Shown here: piece after piece, positions 7,355 through 11,851 of the stretch
How the letters are laid out: each line of letters opens with the position of its first letter
Position numbering within the stretch: position 1 is the stretch's first letter
Source of the DNA: an uncultured Bacilli bacterium
Lineage (GTDB): Bacteria > Bacillota_I > Bacilli_A > RF39 > UBA660
Assembly: GCA_947588865.1 (NCBI GenBank)
Contig: CANPYQ010000033.1
Location: 1-11,851, forward strand
Direction: 5' to 3'
DNA length: 11,851 nucleotides
Notes under the pieces: model-generated
Seen by the model: only the letters and a program-made list of their open reading frames with translations
The model's database searches: none
Told to the model about the DNA's origin: nothing
Translations under genes and position numbers: made by a program

Positions 7355-9346
7355 TTACCTCCCACTATATTTAATAAAATCTTCTTCAGTCCAAATAGTA
7401 ATTCCAAGTTTTACTGCTTCATCATATTTATTTCCTGGAGAAGCCCCAGCTATTACAACATCTGTTTTTCTACTAACAGAGCTTGTATTTTTGCCACCTA
7501 AAGACTCTATTAAATCTTTTGCTTCATTACGAGTTAGAGAACTAAGTGTTCCAGTAAGTACAAATGTCTTATCTTCAAACATTTTATTCATATTTTTTTC
7601 TTTTATAGTAAAACTCATATTTACATTATTTGATTTTAAATTATTTATTAATTCTTTATTTTTTTCATTAGAAAAATAATCTATTATAGAATTTGCAATT
7701 GTACTCCCTATATCAGGAATACTAGATAAATCTTCTATTTTTGCTTCCATAAGTCTATCAAGTGTTAAATAATGTTCACTAAGAATTTGTGCAGTTTTCT
7801 TTCCAACATGCTTAATTCCTAAACCAAACAATAATTTTTCCAAAGAATTTTTTTTGCTATTTTCTACATTATCTAATAAATTATTTATACTTTTTTCTCC
7901 AAAACCCTCTAATTCCATTAAAGTCTCTTTATGATCTTTCAAATTATAATAATCACTTATACTCCTCAAATATCCTATATTATAAAAATCCTCAACAATA
8001 CTTTGTCCAAATCCTTCTATATTCATAGCATCTCTAGAAGAAAAATGTATAAGTCCTTCTATATTTCTTGCATCACATTCTAAATTAGGGCAAAAATATG
8101 CCACTTCATCTTCTTTTTTTATAAGTTTAGTGCCACATATAGGGCAATTTTCTATCATTTTAAATACTAATTCTTTACCCGTTCTTCTTTCTTTTTTTAC
8201 TTCAACAACCTCAGGAATAACATCCCCCGCTTTTCTAATAGAAACAATATCACCTATTCTTATATCTTTTTCTTTTATATAATCTTGATTATTTAATGTA
8301 GCACTTCTAACTATACTACCCTGAAGTCTAACAGGATCTAAATCTGCACGTGGTGTAATCTTGCCAGTTCTACCTACACAAAATTCTATATTATTTAACT
8401 TAGTTAAAACTTCCTCTGCAGGAAATTTATATGCTATTGCCCACTTTGGAGTTTTAGCTGTAACCCCTAATTTTCTTTGATCAGCAAAACTATTTACCTT
8501 TATAACTATACCATCTATTTCATAAGGTAATGAATTTCTATTTTCTTTCCAATAATCTATATAATTCATTAAATCTTTAATATTATTTACTTTAACTATA
8601 TTAGGATTTACTGTAAATGTTAAATCTTTCATAAATTTTAGTGCTTCTTCTTGTGTTTTAATATTATAATTATCAGCAAGAGGTAAATGATACATAAATG
8701 TAGAAAGATTTCTTTCAGCTGACACTTTACTATCTAATTGTCTTACTGAACCTGCTGCCGCATTTCTAGGATTTGCAAATTCTTTTTCCCCTTTTTTAAT
8801 TCTATATTCATTCAATTTTTCAAATGAGTCTTTAGGCATATATATTTCTCCTCTAACTTCTACATTTATATTATTAGGGAGCGAAAGAGGTACATTTTTT
8901 ATTGTTTTAACATTGTGTGTTATATCTTCACCAACTACACCATCACCGCGGGTAGAGCCTCTAATTAATTTACCATTTTCATACACTAAAGAAACACTTA
9001 ATCCATCTATTTTAAGTTCACAAACATACTCTGGGTTTTTTATAGTCTTTCTTATCTTTTCATCAAATTCTTTTATTTCTTCCTCATTAAATATATCTCC
9101 TAAACTCATCATAGGAATAGAGTGTGTTACTTTCTTAAAGTCACTTATTACTTCACCACCTATACGAATTGTTGGAGAATCCTCTCTAACTTTAGATGGA
9201 TACTGACTTTCTAAATGAATTAACTCGTCCATTAAACTATCATATTCTTGATCTGTTATTGTTGGCTGATCAAGTGTATAATATTCAAAATTTGCTTTAT
9301 TTAATCTTTTTATAAGTTCATCAATCTTGGCATCTATATTATCCAT
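7355..9346 (-). CDS. ligA: NAD-dependent DNA ligase
   Basis: Seals nicks in duplex DNA, using NAD+ to adenylate the enzyme; essential for Okazaki-fragment joining and repair. The 663-residue protein is full length for LigA (about 670). Domains in order, counted from the ATG at 9346: NAD-binding Ia domain (about 1-65), adenylation domain with the AMP-accepting lysine in ELKIDG (Lys112), EIDGIVIKV (276-284), OB fold (about 315-395), zinc finger Cys401, Cys404, Cys419 and Cys424, helix-hairpin-helix repeats (about 440-560, including GFGEKS and GLGIKHVGKKTA), and a C-terminal BRCT domain (about 590-663). A GTG at 9355 is in frame, but it lies inside the AGGTGA SD, so the ATG is the start. It has its own promoter, and its 3' end carries the pflB SD. 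ligA is more often next to pcrA, camS or gatCAB in Firmicutes; leading a pfl unit is unusual in my knowledge. Confidence 0.97.
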   Translation of the reverse strand: MDNIDAKIDELIKRLNKANFEYYTLDQPTITDQEYDSLMDELIHLESQYPSKVREDSPTIRIGGEVISDFKKVTHSIPMMSLGDIFNEEEIKEFDEKIRKTIKNPEYVCELKIDGLSVSLVYENGKLIRGSTRGDGVVGEDITHNVKTIKNVPLSLPNNINVEVRGEIYMPKDSFEKLNEYRIKKGEKEFANPRNAAAGSVRQLDSKVSAERNLSTFMYHLPLADNYNIKTQEEALKFMKDLTFTVNPNIVKVNNIKDLMNYIDYWKENRNSLPYEIDGIVIKVNSFADQRKLGVTAKTPKWAIAYKFPAEEVLTKLNNIEFCVGRTGKITPRADLDPVRLQGSIVRSATLNNQDYIKEKDIRIGDIVSIRKAGDVIPEVVEVKKERRTGKELVFKMIENCPICGTKLIKKEDEVAYFCPNLECDARNIEGLIHFSSRDAMNIEGFGQSIVEDFYNIGYLRSISDYYNLKDHKETLMELEGFGEKSINNLLDNVENSKKNSLEKLLFGLGIKHVGKKTAQILSEHYLTLDRLMEAKIEDLSSIPDIGSTIANSIIDYFSNEKNKELINNLKSNNVNMSFTIKEKNMNKMFEDKTFVLTGTLSSLTRNEAKDLIESLGGKNTSSVSRKTDVVIAGASPGNKYDEAVKLGITIWTEEDFIKYSGR
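7358..7363 (-). promoter_or_regulatory. Ribosome binding site of pflB, encoded in the last ligA codons
   Basis: Minus-strand GGGAGG lies 5 bases before the pflB ATG and is at the same time the final two ligA codons (Gly-Arg), directly followed by the ligA TAA. Ribosomes ending ligA therefore stop on top of the pflB initiation site, the layout expected for translational coupling. Confidence 0.85.
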
Positions 9347-9351
9347 CTTTA

Positions 9352-9357
9352 TCACCT
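9352..9357 (-). promoter_or_regulatory. Ribosome binding site that sets the ligA start
   Basis: Minus-strand AGGTGA stands 5 bases before the ATG at 9346. The in-frame GTG at 9355 is part of this SD and is unlikely to be the start. Confidence 0.85.
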
Positions 9358-9374
9358 ATACCATTATATCATAT

Positions 9375-9403
9375 AATATAGTATTTTTTTTATTTTTTAT
9401 CAA
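9375..9403 (-). promoter_or_regulatory. Sigma-A-type promoter of ligA
   Basis: On the minus strand TTGATA (9403-9398, 5 of 6 matches) and TATATT (9380-9375, 5 of 6) are 17 bases apart, with an A-rich spacer. The start would be near 9368, giving a leader of about 22 bases holding the SD. A second box, TGATATAAT with the hexamer at 9368-9363, is a better -10 but has no -35 and would start transcription almost on the SD. Confidence 0.6.
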
Positions 9404-9427
9404 AAATATGTAAATAAAATGAAAATG

Positions 9428-9466
9428 AAAAAAGCTATTCTTACTTTAATTTCATAAGAATAGCTT
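9428..9466 (-). terminator. Intrinsic terminator of valS, built into its last codons
   Basis: On the minus strand a perfect 12-bp stem (9466-9455 with 9443-9432) closes an 11-base loop, followed by a run of T (9433-9428, partly in the stem). The valS stop codon TAA (9443-9441) is in the 3' arm, and the last eight sense codons form most of the hairpin. This is the strongest terminator in the window, and it separates valS from the ligA promoter. Confidence 0.9.
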
Positions 9467-11851
9467 CTAAATTTTCTTTTTCTAAAGAAAGATTTTTCAT
9501 CTCTTGTTTTACTATATTTTCTGGAGCTTTACTTGTATAATTTTTATTAGAAAGTAGCTTTTCTCTTCTTTCTATACTAGCTATTAATCTTTCTTTTTCT
9601 TTTAGCAAAGATTCTCTTTCTTTTACAAGATTTTCACTACCATCATACAATACACTTACATTTTTATCTATAACAATTTCATTTAAATCATTTTTCATAT
9701 TCAAAATATTAGATTTATCAATTTTTAACATACTTGATATTATATCTATATTATCTAACTGTTTGTGATATATATAATATTCTTTAATATTATTTTCAAG
9801 TTTTACTTTTCTTATTTTTGTAATTAATTCGAGAGTATAATCTAAATCTACATTAAAACTATATTTCTTATCTACTTTTGGATATGAACTAATCATTATA
9901 GATTCATTTTCTTTAATAGGCAACTTTGAATATATCTCTTCAGTTACAAAAGGCATAAATGGGTGAAGCAATTTAAGTATATCAGTCAACACCTTTAAAA
10001 GTACACTTTTAGTGGTATTGTTCATATTGTGTTTAGAAAGTTCTATATACCAATCACAGAAATCATTCCAGATAAATGCATAAAGCTCACTGCCAACTAC
10101 ATTAAATTCATACTTTTCCATATGCTTTCTTGCTAATTTAATTAAATTATTTAGTTTATTTAAAATCCATTTATCTGGTATACTTAAGTTTTCTAGTGTG
10201 TAATTATCTGCATTTATATCTTCAATATTCATAAGTACAAATCTAGATGCATTCCATAACTTATTGATAAAATTCCAAGTACTTCTAACTTTTTCTTCAT
10301 CGTATCTTAAATCCATACCAGGAGCAGATGATGTAGCTAAAAAATATCTAAGTGCATCACATCCATAATCTTCGATGACATCCATGGGATCTACACCATT
10401 ACCAAGTGATTTGCTCATTTTTCTTCCTTGTTTATCACGGATTAGTCCATGTATTAAACAATCTTTGAATGGCCTTTTTTGCGTAAATTTTAATCCTTGA
10501 AATGTCATTCTATTTACCCAAAAAGGGATAATGTCATAACCTGTTACAAGTACATCATTTGGATAATATCTATCATAATCTGTAGTATTATCAGGCCATC
10601 CTAGCGTAGCAAAAGGCCATAAAGCACTTGAAAACCATGTATCTAACACATCTTTATCTTGTATCCAACCATCCCCTTTAGGTGGTTCTACTCCTACATA
10701 TATTTCATCTTTCTTATACCAAGCAGGAATTCTATGTCCCCACCATAACTGTCTTGAAATACACCAATCATAAGTTATCTCCATCCAATGATTCATAGTC
10801 TTTTCAAAACGAGATGGTATAAAGTTTACTTTTTTATCTTTATTTTTTTGATTTTCTAAGACTGTATCGGCAAGAGGTCTCATCTTAACAAACCATTGCT
10901 TCGATAAGTATGGTTCAACTACTGCGTCAGTTCTTTCACTATGTCCTACACTATGAACCATTTTTTCTATTTTAATTAGAATACCAGTTTCTTTTAAATC
11001 CTCAACAAGTTCCTCTCTACATTTTTCTCTAGTTAATCCACAATATTTACCTGCATTTTCATTCATAGTAGCATCTTCATTCATAACTACTATTCGATCT
11101 AAATTATGTCTATTTCCAACCTCAAAATCGTTGGGATCATGGGCTGGGGTTATTTTAACTACACCAGTTCCAAACTCCATATCAGCATGTATATCTCCTA
11201 CTATTGGAATTAGCTTACCAAGTACTGGTAATACAACATTTTTACCTATTAAATGTTTATATCTTTTATCTTTAGGATTAACTGCTACTGCTGTATCGCC
11301 AAATAATGTTTCAGGACGAGTTGTTGCAACTTCTAGGTATTCATCACTATTTTCAATAAAATATTTTAAGTGATAGAACGCCCCTTCATCTTCTTTATAG
11401 ATAACCTCTTCATTAGATAAAGCTGTTTTTGCGACTGGATCCCAGTTTATAATTCGTTCTCCTCTGTATATCAATCCTTCTTTATAAAGTGTCACGAATA
11501 CATGTTTTACTGCTTTAGTTAAATTTTTATCTAAGGTAAATGCTTCTTTTTTATAATCAAGTGCTAATCCTAATTTTGCCCATTGTCTTCTTATATTATC
11601 TGAATATTCTTCAGTCCATTTCCAACACTCTTCTAAAAACCTTTCTCTGCCCATTTCATATTTATCTAATCCATCTTTTTTTATTTTAGCAACTACTTTT
11701 GCTTCAGTAGCAATTGCAGCATGATCCATGCCTGGAAGCCATAGAGTGTCATATCCATCCATTTTTTTATAACGAATCATTATATCTTGTAAAGTTGTAT
11801 CCCAAGCATGTCCTAAATGAAGTTTACCTGTTACATTAGGTGGAGGTATAA
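9441..11851 (-). CDS. valS: Valine--tRNA ligase (5' end beyond the window)
   Basis: Charges tRNA-Val with valine; a class I aminoacyl-tRNA synthetase with editing of threonine. The frame stays open to the window edge, giving 802 visible residues of about 880; only roughly the first 45-75 are missing. The visible part begins IPPPNVTGKLHLGHAWDTT, which contains the HIGH-type signature HLGH. The ATG at 11780 is therefore internal and not the start. The CP1 editing domain shows TTRPETLFGDTAVAVNP (about visible residues 176-192) and GTGVVKITPAHDPNDFE (about 227-243). The catalytic half continues with WWGHRIPAWY, DVLDTWFSSALWPF and the KMSKS loop in GRKMSKSLGNG (about 475-485). An anticodon-binding domain and the ValRS-type C-terminal coiled coil (last 60 or so residues, rich in Lys, Glu and Leu) follow. 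The segment before DVLDTWFSS lacks the zinc-cysteine insert and looks like Bacilli enzymes. A T-box leader, if any, would be outside the window. Confidence 0.97.
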   Translation of the reverse strand, partial: IPPPNVTGKLHLGHAWDTTLQDIMIRYKKMDGYDTLWLPGMDHAAIATEAKVVAKIKKDGLDKYEMGRERFLEECWKWTEEYSDNIRRQWAKLGLALDYKKEAFTLDKNLTKAVKHVFVTLYKEGLIYRGERIINWDPVAKTALSNEEVIYKEDEGAFYHLKYFIENSDEYLEVATTRPETLFGDTAVAVNPKDKRYKHLIGKNVVLPVLGKLIPIVGDIHADMEFGTGVVKITPAHDPNDFEVGNRHNLDRIVVMNEDATMNENAGKYCGLTREKCREELVEDLKETGILIKIEKMVHSVGHSERTDAVVEPYLSKQWFVKMRPLADTVLENQKNKDKKVNFIPSRFEKTMNHWMEITYDWCISRQLWWGHRIPAWYKKDEIYVGVEPPKGDGWIQDKDVLDTWFSSALWPFATLGWPDNTTDYDRYYPNDVLVTGYDIIPFWVNRMTFQGLKFTQKRPFKDCLIHGLIRDKQGRKMSKSLGNGVDPMDVIEDYGCDALRYFLATSSAPGMDLRYDEEKVRSTWNFINKLWNASRFVLMNIEDINADNYTLENLSIPDKWILNKLNNLIKLARKHMEKYEFNVVGSELYAFIWNDFCDWYIELSKHNMNNTTKSVLLKVLTDILKLLHPFMPFVTEEIYSKLPIKENESIMISSYPKVDKKYSFNVDLDYTLELITKIRKVKLENNIKEYYIYHKQLDNIDIISSMLKIDKSNILNMKNDLNEIVIDKNVSVLYDGSENLVKERESLLKEKERLIASIERREKLLSNKNYTSKAPENIVKQEMKNLSLEKENLEAILMKLK

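Noticed and set aside
7296..7679. Plus-strand open frame of 127 codons across the ligA/pflB junction
   Set aside because: It is antisense to the BRCT domain and the pflB start. It is long only because AT-rich coding sequence leaves few stops on the other strand; no SD or family resemblance.
8913..9206. Plus-strand open frame inside ligA
   Set aside because: Antisense shadow of the adenylation domain; no initiation signal.
9363..9368. Perfect TATAAT with TGn before ligA, considered as the main promoter
   Set aside because: It has no -35 at usable spacing and would start transcription nearly at the SD. The TTGATA-17-TATATT pair just upstream is more sensible.
11131..11373. Plus-strand open frame inside valS
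   Set aside because: Antisense shadow of the ValRS editing domain.
11778..11780. ATG as the start of valS
   Set aside because: The same frame continues upstream to the edge and encodes the conserved PPPNVTGKLHLGHA block, so this ATG is an internal Met.

Overview
The window is a compact, very AT-rich stretch of bacterial chromosome in which all eight genes lie on the minus strand. In order of transcription (right to left) they are valS (5' end cut by the window edge), ligA, pflB, pflA, murF, tgt, a calcineurin-type metallophosphoesterase gene, and a membrane-anchored family-2 glycosyltransferase gene. It reads as a low-GC Firmicute. The ValRS insert before the DVLDTWFSS segment (YVGVEPPKGDGW) resembles the Bacilli type. 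Purine-rich Shine-Dalgarno (SD) sequences sit 4-7 nt before almost every start, promoters are sigma-A-like, and Pfl implies fermentative, at least facultatively anaerobic life. MurF implies a peptidoglycan wall, so this is not a wall-less mollicute. Visible Trp residues use TGG, and TGA appears once as a stop, so the standard bacterial code fits. A gut-type Bacilli/Erysipelotrichia-like or RF39-like lineage is plausible, but that placement is inference.

Layout. 9441-11851: valS, ending in a strong intrinsic terminator whose stem contains the stop codon. 9346-9403: promoter, SD and start of ligA. 4427-9346: ligA, pflB and pflA form one unit. The pflB SD is written in the last ligA codons, only 2 nt separate ligA from pflB, and pflB and pflA overlap by 14 nt; an intrinsic terminator follows at 4391-4419. 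3069-4355: murF. 1886-3066: tgt behind a clear extended -10 promoter, with the metallophosphoesterase start overlapping the tgt 3' end by 14 nt; a terminator follows at 1082-1104. 22-1046: the glycosyltransferase gene with its own promoter.

Functionally these are mostly housekeeping genes: translation (ValRS, TGT), replication and repair (NAD-dependent DNA ligase), anaerobic pyruvate cleavage (Pfl and its radical-SAM activase) and cell-wall synthesis (MurF). The two least certain genes are the phosphoesterase, whose substrate is unknown, and the short glycosyltransferase, probably for a surface polymer or glycolipid. No gene-free stretch exceeds about 115 bases.

I found no RNA gene, insertion sequence, CRISPR array, phage gene or toxin-antitoxin pair, and nothing that amounts to a new multi-gene system. 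The points worth a second look are the ligA-pflBA linkage, terminators fused to stop codons, unusual residues in MurF, the short glycosyltransferase, and a palindrome on its promoter.
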